Notes: generated by a model from the letters alone, not told the origin. DNA of 14,044 nt from Colimorpha sp045597845 (GCA_045597845.1 JAZLKZ010000082.1:1-14044); one strand, 5' to 3'. Positions 1-6,913 are shown, counted from the stretch's first letter. Translations and numbers: made by a program.

Positions 1-153
1 TGAGCCGATAAGAGTTTCGTAGGAATGCGAATTCTCTAAATGAATAGCGTTGCTGTGCCGAACAAGCACAACAACGCTATGATTGAGTTCTAAAAGTTGT
101 TTGAGGACGTTGTGACCCAAGAGTCCCGAGGCGCCTAAAAGTAGGATGCGCAT
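1..153 (-). CDS. NAD(P)-binding SDR/epimerase-like protein, N-terminal fragment
   Basis: Only the first 51 codons are visible; the gene leaves the window at base 1. The protein begins MRILLLGASGLLGHNVLKQL, a classic beta-strand followed by a GxxGxxG dinucleotide-binding loop (residues 8-14), as in extended short-chain dehydrogenases, nucleoside-diphosphate-sugar epimerases and NmrA-like proteins. The next hydrophobic strand (SVVVLVR, about residues 30-36), ending in a basic residue, fits the second Rossmann strand and hints at NADP(H) preference, but that is inference. The ATG lies 8 bases after the metG stop, so the two genes are very probably co-transcribed. Codons about 25-37 form an unusually strong hairpin (44-80). 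Substrate and subfamily cannot be determined from this fragment. Confidence 0.8.
   Translation of the reverse strand, partial: MRILLLGASGLLGHNVLKQLLELNHSVVVLVRHSNAIHLENSHSYETLIGS
44..80. repeat. 15-bp inverted repeat inside the dehydrogenase coding region
   Basis: Bases 44-58 and 66-80 are reverse complements at 14 of 15 positions, separated by a 7-base loop. In the minus-strand mRNA the single mismatch (53 against 71) becomes a G-U wobble, so the whole 15-bp stem can pair. It lies wholly within codons of the partial SDR gene and encodes an ordinary-looking strand (HSVVVLVRHSNAI). It has no T-tract and is not a terminator. Function unknown. Confidence 0.75.
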
Positions 154-161
154 GATTTTGA

Positions 162-2225
162 TCAGCCTACGCTGCAGCCAGGGGTTACCAGTTGTGAAGG
201 CGTGATGAGTACGAGGCGACCGTCTTTGTCTTCGGCGCTGAGAATCATGCCTTGACTTTCCACACCTTTGAGCTTTCGGGGGGCGAAGTTGGCGATGAAG
301 CAAACTTGCATGCCTACCAGTTTTTCGGGTTCGGGATAGAACTTGGCGATGCCGCTGACGATGGTGCGGGTTCCCATTTCATCCTCAATCTTGAATTGTA
401 GGAGTTTGTCCGCCTTGGGTACTTTACAGCATTCCAACACGGTTCCCACGCGGATGTCCATCTTGCCGAAATCCTCGAAAGCGACCTCTTTTTTGACTTC
501 GCTGGGACTCCATGCGTTGAGTTCGTTCTGGCGCTTGGTCTCCAACAGACGGTTGACTTGCGCGTCGATGGCGGAGTCTTCAATCTTTTCGAACAACAGT
601 TCAGCGGGATTGAGTTGGGTGCCTTCTGCCAGCAACGAGGCGTTGCCTGCCTCGCGCCAAGCGTGCTTGCCTTCGAAGTTGAGCATCTTTTGGAGTTTTG
701 CGGCGCTAAAGGGCAGGAATGGCTCGCAGAGGATTGCCAAATTGGCGCAAATCTGCAAGGCAAGGTTAAGCACTGTTGCGGTACGTTCGGGGTTGGTTTT
801 GATGAGTTTCCAAGGCTCGGTGTCGGTGAGGTATTTGTTGCCGAGACGGGCAAGGTTCATCATCTCGCTGACGGCTTCGCGGAAGCGGTAGAGTTCGAGA
901 CTGCGACCGATACGTTCGGGGTAGGAAGCCAGTTCCTTCACGACTTCCATATCCGCTTCGCTGAGAGTGCCTTGTGCGGGCACTTTGCCTTCGAAGAATT
1001 TGTGGGTAAGCACCACTGTGCGGTTGACAAAGTTGCCGAGGATGGCAACCAACTCGCTGTTGTTTTTCAGTTGAAAGTCCTTCCAAGTGAAGTCATTGTC
1101 CTTGGTTTCGGGAGCATTGCTGCAAAGGGTGTAGCGCAAAACGTCCTGTTTGCCGGGGAAGTCCTTGAGGTATTCGTGCAGCCAAACGGCCCAGTTGCCG
1201 GAGGTGCTGATTTTGTCGCCTTCGAGGTTGAGGAACTCGTTGGCGGGCACATTCTGAGGCAGGATATAGCTGCCTTCCGCCTTCAGCATGGAGGGGAAGA
1301 TGATGCAGTGGAAGACGATATTGTCTTTGCCGATGAAATGTACCAGTTTGGTATCCTGTGATTTCCACCATTTCTCCCAGTCGGCTCCGCAGTGTTGCTT
1401 GGTGAAGCTGATGTAGCCGATAGGTGCGTCGAACCAGACATAGAGCACTTTGCCGTCGGCGCCTTCAATGGGAACCTTCACGCCCCAGTCGAGGTCGCGG
1501 GTTACGGCGCGAGGTTGCAGACCTGCGTCAATCCAGGATTTGCACTGTCCATAAACATTGCTTTTCCAGTCGCTTTTGTGCTGTTCGAGAATCCATTCGC
1601 GTAGCCAAGGCTCGTCTTGGTCGAGTGGCAGGAACCAATGTTTTGTCTCACGCAGCACAGGTTTGGAACCGCTTAGCATTGATTTCGGATTGATGAGGTC
1701 GGTGGCGTTGAGCGAGGTGCCACAAGCTTCGCATTGGTCGCCGTAGGCACGTTCGTTGCCGCAGTGAGGGCAAGTGCCGGTGATGTAGCGGTCGGCGAGG
1801 AACTGTTTTGCCTCTTCGTCGTAGTATTGTTGAGCTACTTTTTCAACGAATTTGCCTTCCTCGTAGAGTTTCTTGAAATAGGCGGCTGCCGTTTCGTGGT
1901 GCTCTGGGGAGGAGGTGCGGGAGTAGATGTCAAACGAAATGCCCAGCTCCTGGAACGAGTCCTTGATGATAGTGTGGTAGCGATCTACGATGTCTTGGGG
2001 GGTGCATCCCTCTTTGCGGGCCTTGATGGTGATGGGCACGCCATGTTCGTCGCTGCCGCCGATAAAGAGTACCTCTTCGCCTTGGCTACGCAGATAGCGG
2101 GCGTAGATGTCGGCGGGCACATAAACGCCGGCGAGGTGTCCGATATGAACGGGACCATTGGCGTAAGGAAGTGCGGAGGTAATGGTATAGCGTTTGAAGC
2201 GTTGGTCTTTTTCGTTGTAAAGCAT
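162..2225 (-). CDS. metG: Methionyl-tRNA synthetase
   Basis: Cytoplasmic enzyme that charges tRNA-Met with methionine, using ATP, for initiation and elongation. The 687-residue protein has the class Ia catalytic core with the HIGH motif at residues 27-30 and the KMSKS equivalent KISTS at 338-342. A zinc knuckle in the connective peptide has Cys152, Cys155, Cys165 and Cys168. A helical anticodon-binding domain follows (about 385-560), then a C-terminal EMAP/Trbp111-like tRNA-binding domain (about 584-687, with DIRVGTV and SQGMILSA). Full length and the appended domain match the usual Bacteroidetes form. The ATG precedes the conserved YTITSALPYANGP segment by 12 residues. It follows the lipoprotein gene by 89 bases containing a heptamer repeat, and is followed after 8 bases by the SDR gene. 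No consensus -7 box was found in the 89-base gap, so transcription may come from upstream. Identification is secure. Confidence 0.98.
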   Translation of the reverse strand: MLYNEKDQRFKRYTITSALPYANGPVHIGHLAGVYVPADIYARYLRSQGEEVLFIGGSDEHGVPITIKARKEGCTPQDIVDRYHTIIKDSFQELGISFDIYSRTSSPEHHETAAAYFKKLYEEGKFVEKVAQQYYDEEAKQFLADRYITGTCPHCGNERAYGDQCEACGTSLNATDLINPKSMLSGSKPVLRETKHWFLPLDQDEPWLREWILEQHKSDWKSNVYGQCKSWIDAGLQPRAVTRDLDWGVKVPIEGADGKVLYVWFDAPIGYISFTKQHCGADWEKWWKSQDTKLVHFIGKDNIVFHCIIFPSMLKAEGSYILPQNVPANEFLNLEGDKISTSGNWAVWLHEYLKDFPGKQDVLRYTLCSNAPETKDNDFTWKDFQLKNNSELVAILGNFVNRTVVLTHKFFEGKVPAQGTLSEADMEVVKELASYPERIGRSLELYRFREAVSEMMNLARLGNKYLTDTEPWKLIKTNPERTATVLNLALQICANLAILCEPFLPFSAAKLQKMLNFEGKHAWREAGNASLLAEGTQLNPAELLFEKIEDSAIDAQVNRLLETKRQNELNAWSPSEVKKEVAFEDFGKMDIRVGTVLECCKVPKADKLLQFKIEDEMGTRTIVSGIAKFYPEPEKLVGMQVCFIANFAPRKLKGVESQGMILSAEDKDGRLVLITPSQLVTPGCSVG

Positions 2226-2231
2226 AAGTCA

Positions 2232-2259
2232 GTGAATTGTGAATAGTGAATTGTGATGT
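2232..2259 (+). repeat. GTGAnTn heptamer tandem repeat, copy 1
   Basis: Four head-to-tail 7-base units read GTGAATT, GTGAATA, GTGAATT, GTGATGT on the plus strand, with a degenerate fifth unit (GTGGACT) to 2266. It sits in the gap just upstream of the metG start codon, so the metG-proximal mRNA carries the complementary sequence. Three similar arrays occur elsewhere in the window (5931, 6779, 12843). Confidence 0.7.
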
Positions 2260-2314
2260 GTGGACTGTAGTTCAGCGACTGTTGAGGAGATAGCTGGCAG
2301 TTCTTTGTGGTGGA

Positions 2315-3400
2315 CTAGTTGTATTTGTAGGTTGTTGTGGTGCCGTTGCAAGTCATGCTCGAGGGGAAGTTGTGGGAGTTGTAGTTGTAGCTGTAGTCAG
2401 TCGTGGTGGTTTGAGGTTCCATGTTATAAGGCAGGTCGATGGTGGTGCCGCCCATAAACATGCCCAGCAAAGGCAAGTCGCTCGGAATGGTTAATTGACA
2501 GGTGGCACCTACTTGCGTTGTGGTAGTGGCTGAAAGTACGTTGTTGGCGGAGAGTGTCGTGGCGGAGAAATCGTCTCCGTAGAAGTATTGCATTGGGTTG
2601 CGGTTGTTGTCGTAGGTGTAGTCTCCGGTGACGCTCAGCGTAACCTCAACGGGTAGCGGATCGGTCTGAGATTGCAGGGAAGAGACGATTTGGTTCAGCA
2701 TTTCGTCGGAGAGCATCGCGCTGATTGTCGGATAGGCTTGTTCGACATAGCTGCGGATGATGGCGCCTAAATCCACGAAAGAGGAAATTTCCTGCATGGA
2801 GGTGTTGATGGTGATGCCCGCAGTGGTGACTTCCTTGCTTACGTTGTCGCCGTTCCAGGTGAATTGCTGGTTGATGGTAACATCGCAGAAGCCGAGTTTG
2901 GCGTCGGATTTCAATCCAAATGCGCTACCGTATTCCTGTACGAGCATGAGCAGGTAGGTTTGGCTGATGGAATCGTATTTGATTTCAGAGATTTTGTTGC
3001 CTTGGTGGATGACGTTTTGTCTCACCATCAGGCTGCTGCCAATACCCATCTTGCGGGTTGCGGCAAGCTGGTCGCCAGAATAGAGAAACTGGGTGGTATA
3101 GAAGCTTTCGGTGAAGCTTTCGAGGCGGTTGTTGCTGTAGGTGAACGATTTGGTGATGCCTGTTTTTTTGTCCAGAACAGTGGTCAGTGTGTTGTCGTTC
3201 CATGTCCATGTGGCCGTTTCTGCATCTTTTTCGGAGACAGAAGCGATGTGCAAGGTGGGTTGGTAGTAACCCTCTCCGAGGTGCTCGTCATAGGTATGGA
3301 TGGTTTGAGCGGTTTCCGAAGCCTGTTCTTCTTCGTCTTTTTTGCAGGCAACATTGAAAATCAATGCTGAAGCAAGCAAGAGATGAAATATATTTTTCAT
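2315..3400 (-). CDS. Surface lipoprotein with YD/RHS-like beta-hairpin strands, function unknown
   Basis: The 361-residue product starts with a lipoprotein signal peptide (MKNIFHLLLASALIFNVAC; lipidated Cys19). Right after the cysteine comes KKDEEEQ, which fits the acidic lipoprotein-export signal that sends Bacteroidetes lipoproteins to the outer face of the outer membrane. The rest is Thr/Ser/Asn/Tyr-rich beta-structure. Several segments look like YD/RHS-type hairpins, for example FTYSNNRLESF, FLYSGDQLAA, YTYDNNRNPMQYFY and the C-terminal YSYNYNSHNFPSSM...YKYN. This resembles DUF4595-type Bacteroidetes lipoproteins, but I cannot assign the family firmly. It lies 54 bases after the DUF5606-type gene and 89 bases before metG, all in one direction. 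No enzyme motif is visible. Likely a cell-surface binding or structural protein (inference). Confidence 0.8.
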   Translation of the reverse strand: MKNIFHLLLASALIFNVACKKDEEEQASETAQTIHTYDEHLGEGYYQPTLHIASVSEKDAETATWTWNDNTLTTVLDKKTGITKSFTYSNNRLESFTESFYTTQFLYSGDQLAATRKMGIGSSLMVRQNVIHQGNKISEIKYDSISQTYLLMLVQEYGSAFGLKSDAKLGFCDVTINQQFTWNGDNVSKEVTTAGITINTSMQEISSFVDLGAIIRSYVEQAYPTISAMLSDEMLNQIVSSLQSQTDPLPVEVTLSVTGDYTYDNNRNPMQYFYGDDFSATTLSANNVLSATTTTQVGATCQLTIPSDLPLLGMFMGGTTIDLPYNMEPQTTTTDYSYNYNSHNFPSSMTCNGTTTTYKYN

Positions 3401-3454
3401 GACAATAAACTTTTTGGTTCACCTATTTTGTAATAACGGTTGCGTAGCAGTCAA

Positions 3455-4003
3455 TTAGATGGCTTTCTTGGCAGTGGTGGTGCGCTTGGGAGCAGCCTTT
3501 GCCTTGGCGGTGGTTTTCGGTGCTTGCGCTTTGGCCGCTGCGGTCTTGGCTGTGGAAGTTTTCTTCTCGGTTACTTTCTCCGAGGCTGCATGCTCTTCTT
3601 TCTTTTCGTCATCTTTGGCGGAAAGTTTGTCGGCTGCCAGCAAGATGTTGTACCAACTCAGCACTTTCTTGATGTCGGAAGCGTGAACGCGGTCTTTGTC
3701 GTACTCGGGAAGCACTTTTCCGAAATAGTCAAACAGAACGCTGTTTTCGGCTTTCTTTGGGTCGAAGTCGATGGCTGCGCCTTTTTGATGGTCATAGATA
3801 TCTTGGAAAACTTCTTCCAGAGGTTTTTCTGTAGTGTTGGTGAAGATGCGGATTTCTGCCAAAGAGCTTATACGGTCGTTCTTGAAAACGGGAAATTTCT
3901 GTCCGTTGACGAGGTTTTTGACGATAGCGCCACCTTTGGTTTGTGATACCAGTTCACTAAGATCCGATTTTCCGGAGATTACGAGGATGTTGCTTAAATC
4001 CAT
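3455..4003 (-). CDS. DUF5606-type protein with Lys/Ala/Thr-rich histone-like tail
   Basis: The 182-residue protein begins MDLSNILVISGKSDLSELVS, matching the conserved start of the Bacteroidetes DUF5606 family. I chose the ATG at 4003 over an in-frame ATG at 4048 because the extra 15 residues (NHYKSNITQQKTNT and its Met) look like untranslated sequence and the family starts at this strand. The folded core covers about residues 1-122, with two conserved stretches: GQKFPVFKNDRISSLAEIRIF, and a later region around VLPEYDKDRVHASDIKKVLSWYN. Residues about 125-182 are low-complexity Lys/Ala/Thr/Pro, with repeated AAKA, KTTAK and KRTTTAKK, like histone H1 or the tails of bacterial nucleoid proteins. 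No catalytic motif is visible. A nucleic-acid-binding role for the tail is inference. It lies between the sugar kinase gene (89 bases upstream) and the lipoprotein gene (54 bases downstream). Confidence 0.85.
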   Translation of the reverse strand: MDLSNILVISGKSDLSELVSQTKGGAIVKNLVNGQKFPVFKNDRISSLAEIRIFTNTTEKPLEEVFQDIYDHQKGAAIDFDPKKAENSVLFDYFGKVLPEYDKDRVHASDIKKVLSWYNILLAADKLSAKDDEKKEEHAASEKVTEKKTSTAKTAAAKAQAPKTTAKAKAAPKRTTTAKKAI

Positions 4004-4058
4004 TGTGTTAGTTTTTTGTTGAGTAATATTCGATTTGTAATGATTCAAGAAATGGTCA

Positions 4059-4092
4059 ATAATAAAAAACGCAAAAAACGTTACTTTATTAT
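4059..4092 (-). terminator. AT-rich hairpin just after the sugar kinase stop codon
   Basis: ATAATAAA (4059-4066) pairs with TTTATTAT (4085-4092), with an inner AACG/CGTT helix after a small bulge and a 7-base loop. It abuts the kinase stop codon at 4093. Read on the minus strand the 3' arm is T-rich, but there is no separate U-tract after the stem and the stem is AT-poor in stability, so termination would be weak at best. Confidence 0.3.
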
Positions 4093-4947
4093 CTATTGTT
4101 CTAAATGTGGAAACTTTACGTGATATGCAGCTAGTGGCAGCAGGGGTTCCTGGATGATGGTATTGACGGAAAATCCGAAACTTTTGGCGGCATCGCGTAT
4201 TTCCTTTTCAAAGATGAATGCCACCGAACCTACCAGTGAAATCTGCTTTCCGTATGGAGAGAGTTGCACTATTTGATTGCAGATGTATTGCGAAAAACAT
4301 TGATGCAGCAGTTCTTGAATGAAACCATGCGAGCGATGTTTTGCTGCAAAAGGTGCCATCGAGGCGAGAAAGCGATTTGCATTGGGTTCTTGATAGATGC
4401 GTGCAATAAACTGATGATAGGAATAGGGATAGTTGTTGTGAAAATCTGTGCGTAGCGCTTCGGGCATTTGCTGCGAGAGGTAGGATTTCAGCAATAGGCG
4501 TCCGATCTGATTTCCAGACCCTTCGTCACCTAAAAGATATCCCAAAGATGGCAGTTGGTGCGCGATGTTGTGCCCGTCGTAGAAACAGGCGTTGCTGCCT
4601 GTGCCCAAGATGCCTACAATTCCAGGCGATGCTTCGCAACAAGCCCTGCAAGCCCCCAATAAGTCGCCCGAAACCGAGATGTATGTATTAGGAAAACAGT
4701 ATGATAAAGATGAAGATACATATTCTTGCATGGCTGGGGTTCCGCAGCCAGCGCCGTAGAAGAAAATCTTTTCGCAGCTTTTCGTGATGTTGAAATGGTG
4801 CATTACTTCCGAAGATGCCTTGAGAAAGGCTCCTTCCGACGAGGTCAGCGGGTTGAGCCCTTCCGTTTGGAAAGGTTCGCTTACGGTTTCTTGCTCAATC
4901 AAGACCCATTGCGTTTTGGTGCTTCCGCTGTCGGCGACAAGAATCAT
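4093..4947 (-). CDS. BadF/BadG/BcrA/BcrD-type ATPase, N-acetylglucosamine-kinase-like
   Basis: A 284-residue member of the actin/hexokinase/Hsp70 ATPase fold. The phosphate-1 loop is DSGSTKT (residues 6-12), the second phosphate loop GTGSNA (115-120), followed by GYLLGDEGSGNQIG (136-149) and an adenosine-contact-like VGSVAF (239-244). This motif set is shared by eukaryotic-type GlcNAc kinases and the single-subunit Bacteroidetes BadF-type proteins, so phosphorylation of an amino sugar in the cytoplasm is the likely reaction; the substrate is inference. Start ATG directly precedes the first beta-strand. It lies 67 bases after pyrD on the same strand and may be co-transcribed. A GH3 N-acetylhexosaminidase elsewhere in the window could supply GlcNAc, but the two are not adjacent. 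It could also act on glucosamine or another sugar. Confidence 0.85.
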   Translation of the reverse strand: MILVADSGSTKTQWVLIEQETVSEPFQTEGLNPLTSSEGAFLKASSEVMHHFNITKSCEKIFFYGAGCGTPAMQEYVSSSLSYCFPNTYISVSGDLLGACRACCEASPGIVGILGTGSNACFYDGHNIAHQLPSLGYLLGDEGSGNQIGRLLLKSYLSQQMPEALRTDFHNNYPYSYHQFIARIYQEPNANRFLASMAPFAAKHRSHGFIQELLHQCFSQYICNQIVQLSPYGKQISLVGSVAFIFEKEIRDAAKSFGFSVNTIIQEPLLPLAAYHVKFPHLEQ

Positions 4948-5014
4948 GGAATCAGATGGTTAATAATAGCTGTTGCTGTTTTACAAATTTTATTGTTGCT
5001 ATAGAATAGATGGA

Positions 5015-5914
5015 TTAGATGATGCCGATGATTTCGTTGATGTCTTTGATTCCATGACGGTTGCAGTAGTCTTCAAGACCTTCTACAATCTTTACGGTGA
5101 CGGTGGGATCCATGAAGTTGGCAGTGCCTACTTCAATGGCTTTGGCGCCAGCCATCAGAAATTCCAGCGCATCGTTGGCGCAACAGATGCCACCTAGTCC
5201 AATCACAGGAATCTGCACGGCGTGAGACACTTGCCAAACCATGCGTACTGCAACGGGCTTGACGCAAGGACCGCTGAGACCTCCGGTGATGGTGCTGAGG
5301 TAGGGACGTTGTTTCTCGACATCAATTGCCATGCCCAGCATGGTGTTGATGAGCGAGACGCTGTCGGCGCCAGCCTGCTCAACGGCTTTGGCAATATCTA
5401 CTACGCTGGTAACGTTGGGAGTAAGTTTTACAATCAACGTCTTATGATAAACTTTTCGAACCGCCGACACCACCTGTGCCGCCATGTCGGGATCGGTGCC
5501 GAATCCCATGCCGCCCTTCTTGACGTTGGGACAGCTGATATTGAGTTCGATGGCGGGGATGTTCTCCAAGGCGTCAATCTGTTCCGCCACGGAACAGTAT
5601 TCCTCGATGGAACTGCCGCTGACATTCACGATGATGTTGGTGTCCATATCCTTGATGCGAGGATAGACGTTGGCGCAGAAATTGCCTACGCCCACATTCT
5701 GCAGACCTACGGCGTTGAGCATTCCCGAAGGGGTTTCCGCCATTCGGGGGTAGGGGTTTCCTTGGCGGCGTTCGCCCGTGGTGCCTTTTACAACGATGCC
5801 ACCGAGACGGCTGATATCGATGAAATCCGCAAATTCTTCACCATAGCCGAAAGTCCCCGAGGCAGTCATTACGGGGTTCTTCAGCGTGAGATTATGTACT
5901 TTGACTTCGAGCAT
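5015..5914 (-). CDS. pyrD: Dihydroorotate dehydrogenase B, catalytic subunit (class 1B)
   Basis: Oxidises dihydroorotate to orotate in pyrimidine synthesis using FMN, and passes electrons to the PyrK subunit and then NAD+. The 299-residue protein has the expected TIM-barrel landmarks: NPVMTASGTFGYG near the N-terminus, VVKGTT (about 41-46) with the FMN/substrate lysine, NAVGLQN (68-74), NISCPN (125-130) with catalytic Cys128 (class 1 enzymes use Cys where class 2 uses Ser), VKLTPN (162-167), GGLSGP and the C-terminal GLGGI and EVGTANF phosphate-binding loops. Length is typical. It follows pyrK by 73 bases that hold a heptamer repeat, the normal gene order for the heterotetrameric B-type enzyme. 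Identification is secure. Confidence 0.98.
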   Translation of the reverse strand: MLEVKVHNLTLKNPVMTASGTFGYGEEFADFIDISRLGGIVVKGTTGERRQGNPYPRMAETPSGMLNAVGLQNVGVGNFCANVYPRIKDMDTNIIVNVSGSSIEEYCSVAEQIDALENIPAIELNISCPNVKKGGMGFGTDPDMAAQVVSAVRKVYHKTLIVKLTPNVTSVVDIAKAVEQAGADSVSLINTMLGMAIDVEKQRPYLSTITGGLSGPCVKPVAVRMVWQVSHAVQIPVIGLGGICCANDALEFLMAGAKAIEVGTANFMDPTVTVKIVEGLEDYCNRHGIKDINEIIGII

Positions 5915-5930
5915 TTCGTAAATATTATAA

Positions 5931-5951
5931 GTGATTAGTGATTAGTGACTA
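5931..5951 (+). repeat. GTGAnTn heptamer tandem repeat, copy 2 (pyrK-pyrD gap)
   Basis: Three perfectly phased units, GTGATTA, GTGATTA and GTGACTA, lie in the 73-base gap between pyrK and pyrD. The pyrKD mRNA carries the complement. A 10-bp palindrome (AACAATTGTT, 5966-5975) is 14 bases away. Confidence 0.7.
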
Positions 5952-5987
5952 GGACCTTTCAAATCAACAATTGTTAGGTCGCATGAT

Positions 5988-6755
5988 TCAGCCAATCCAT
6001 TTGGTCAAATTGCGGGCGTCGAATACGGGACCCTCTTTGCAGACGCATTTGTGCCCCTCGTCGGTGTCGCAGACGCAGCAGAGACAAGCCCCGATGCCAC
6101 AAGCCATCATATTTTCCAACGACACTTCGCAACGCACGTCGGCTTTGAGCGCTTCGCGAGCGATGGCTTTCATCATGGGCGTAGGGCCGCAGGTCTGGAT
6201 AATGTCGTAGTTGGATACTTGGAACAGTGAATGTTGCGTAACGAGACCTTTCTCGCCCAAAGAACCGTCTTCAGTGGCGAAAGCCAAGGTGCCGTAGGGC
6301 TTGAAAGCGTCGCGCACGGGGATAAGGTTAGCGTTTCTGCCGCCTAGGAGAATGGTGGGATGCACGCCTTTCTCATTATAGCATTTCGAGAGATGGAGTA
6401 GGGGAGCGATGCCGGCGCCACCGCCCACCAGCAATGGATTCTTGGCATCGGTAGCGAAGCCGTGTCCAAGCGGATAGATGACATTTAGCTTGTCGCCCTC
6501 TTTCAGTGTGGCAAGTTGGCGCGTGCCTTTGCCTACGACTTGAATCAAAAGGGTCATCGTGCCTTTATCGGCATCCACATCGTGGATGGAAATAGGACGA
6601 CGCAGCATCACTTCGCGTGTGCCTTTTATTTCTATTTCCACAAATTGTCCTGGGAGGATAGTCTCCATGTTTCCAGGATGTTGCAACGTGAGGGTGAAGT
6701 AATGCTCACCCAACTGTTCGCGTTTTGCGATTGTAAAATCAGCGATTTGTTTCAT
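5988..6755 (-). CDS. pyrK: Dihydroorotate dehydrogenase B, electron-transfer subunit
   Basis: Iron-sulfur flavoprotein that links PyrD to NAD+. The 255-residue protein has a ferredoxin-reductase-type FAD domain (residues about 1-100; LRRPISI at 51-57 binds FAD), an NAD-binding domain (about 105-210; LLVGGGAGIAPL at 108-119 and CGPTPMM at 189-195) and a C-terminal [2Fe-2S] site. The likely cluster ligands are Cys219, Cys224, Cys227 and Cys239 in the CGIGACLCCV...VCKEGPVF arrangement. Additional cysteines at 226, 229 and 237 lie in the same loop. Length and order are normal for PyrK. It is the first gene of the leftward run and is divergent from the aminotransferase gene; a perfect -7 box sits 4 bases before its start codon. 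Confidence 0.97.
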   Translation of the reverse strand: MKQIADFTIAKREQLGEHYFTLTLQHPGNMETILPGQFVEIEIKGTREVMLRRPISIHDVDADKGTMTLLIQVVGKGTRQLATLKEGDKLNVIYPLGHGFATDAKNPLLVGGGAGIAPLLHLSKCYNEKGVHPTILLGGRNANLIPVRDAFKPYGTLAFATEDGSLGEKGLVTQHSLFQVSNYDIIQTCGPTPMMKAIAREALKADVRCEVSLENMMACGIGACLCCVCDTDEGHKCVCKEGPVFDARNLTKWIG

Positions 6756-6759
6756 ATTG

Positions 6760-6767
6760 CAAAAATA
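6760..6767 (-). promoter_or_regulatory. Possible -7 box for pyrK
   Basis: On the minus strand this reads TATTTTTG, a perfect TAnnTTTG match. It ends only 4 bases before the pyrK ATG, so transcription would begin at or inside the start codon. No TTTG-type -33 element is seen at the expected distance. It is either a leaderless promoter or a chance match in AT-rich sequence. Confidence 0.3.
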
Positions 6768-6778
6768 CTATTTTTTAA

Positions 6779-6827
6779 TGAATAGTGAATGGTGAATCGT
6801 AAATTTGTGAATAGTGAAAGGTGAATA
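6779..6827 (+). repeat. GTGAnTn heptamer tandem repeat, copy 3 (longest)
   Basis: About seven units: a TGAATA half-unit, GTGAATG, GTGAATC, an 8-base variant GTAAATTT, then GTGAATA, GTGAAAG and GTGAATA. It lies in the 179-base gap between divergent pyrK and the aminotransferase gene, upstream of both. The phase slips once at the 8-base unit. Confidence 0.75.
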
Positions 6828-6884
6828 GAAAAGCAACTTCCTAAAATTATAGATTCCTTATTCCATTCGTCCATTGGAACTTAA

Positions 6885-6913
6885 TTGCAATTCACTTTTT
6901 TTTCGTATCTTTG
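6885..6913 (+). promoter_or_regulatory. Bacteroidetes-type promoter of the aminotransferase gene
   Basis: A TTG -33 element (6885-6887, inside the 10-bp palindrome AATTGCAATT at 6883-6892) is followed after 18 bases by TATCTTTG (6906-6913), a perfect TAnnTTTG -7 box. Transcription should start near 6919-6922, leaving a leader of roughly 15 bases before the ATG at 6935. This placement excludes the in-frame TTG at 6911 as a start codon, because it is part of the -7 box. Confidence 0.75.

Noticed and set aside
558..1361. 267-codon open frame antisense to metG
   Set aside because: Fully inside metG on the opposite strand, with no recognisable motif.
3102..3125. Direct repeat GAAGCTTTCG in the lipoprotein gene
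   Set aside because: It encodes a repeated Glu-Ser-Phe in a beta-hairpin region and has only two short copies; no sign of a DNA-level element.
6035..6101. Extra cysteines around the PyrK iron-sulfur site as a second cluster
   Set aside because: The standard four ligands are present; Cys-rich variants of this loop are, as far as I recall, common in Bacteroidetes PyrK.
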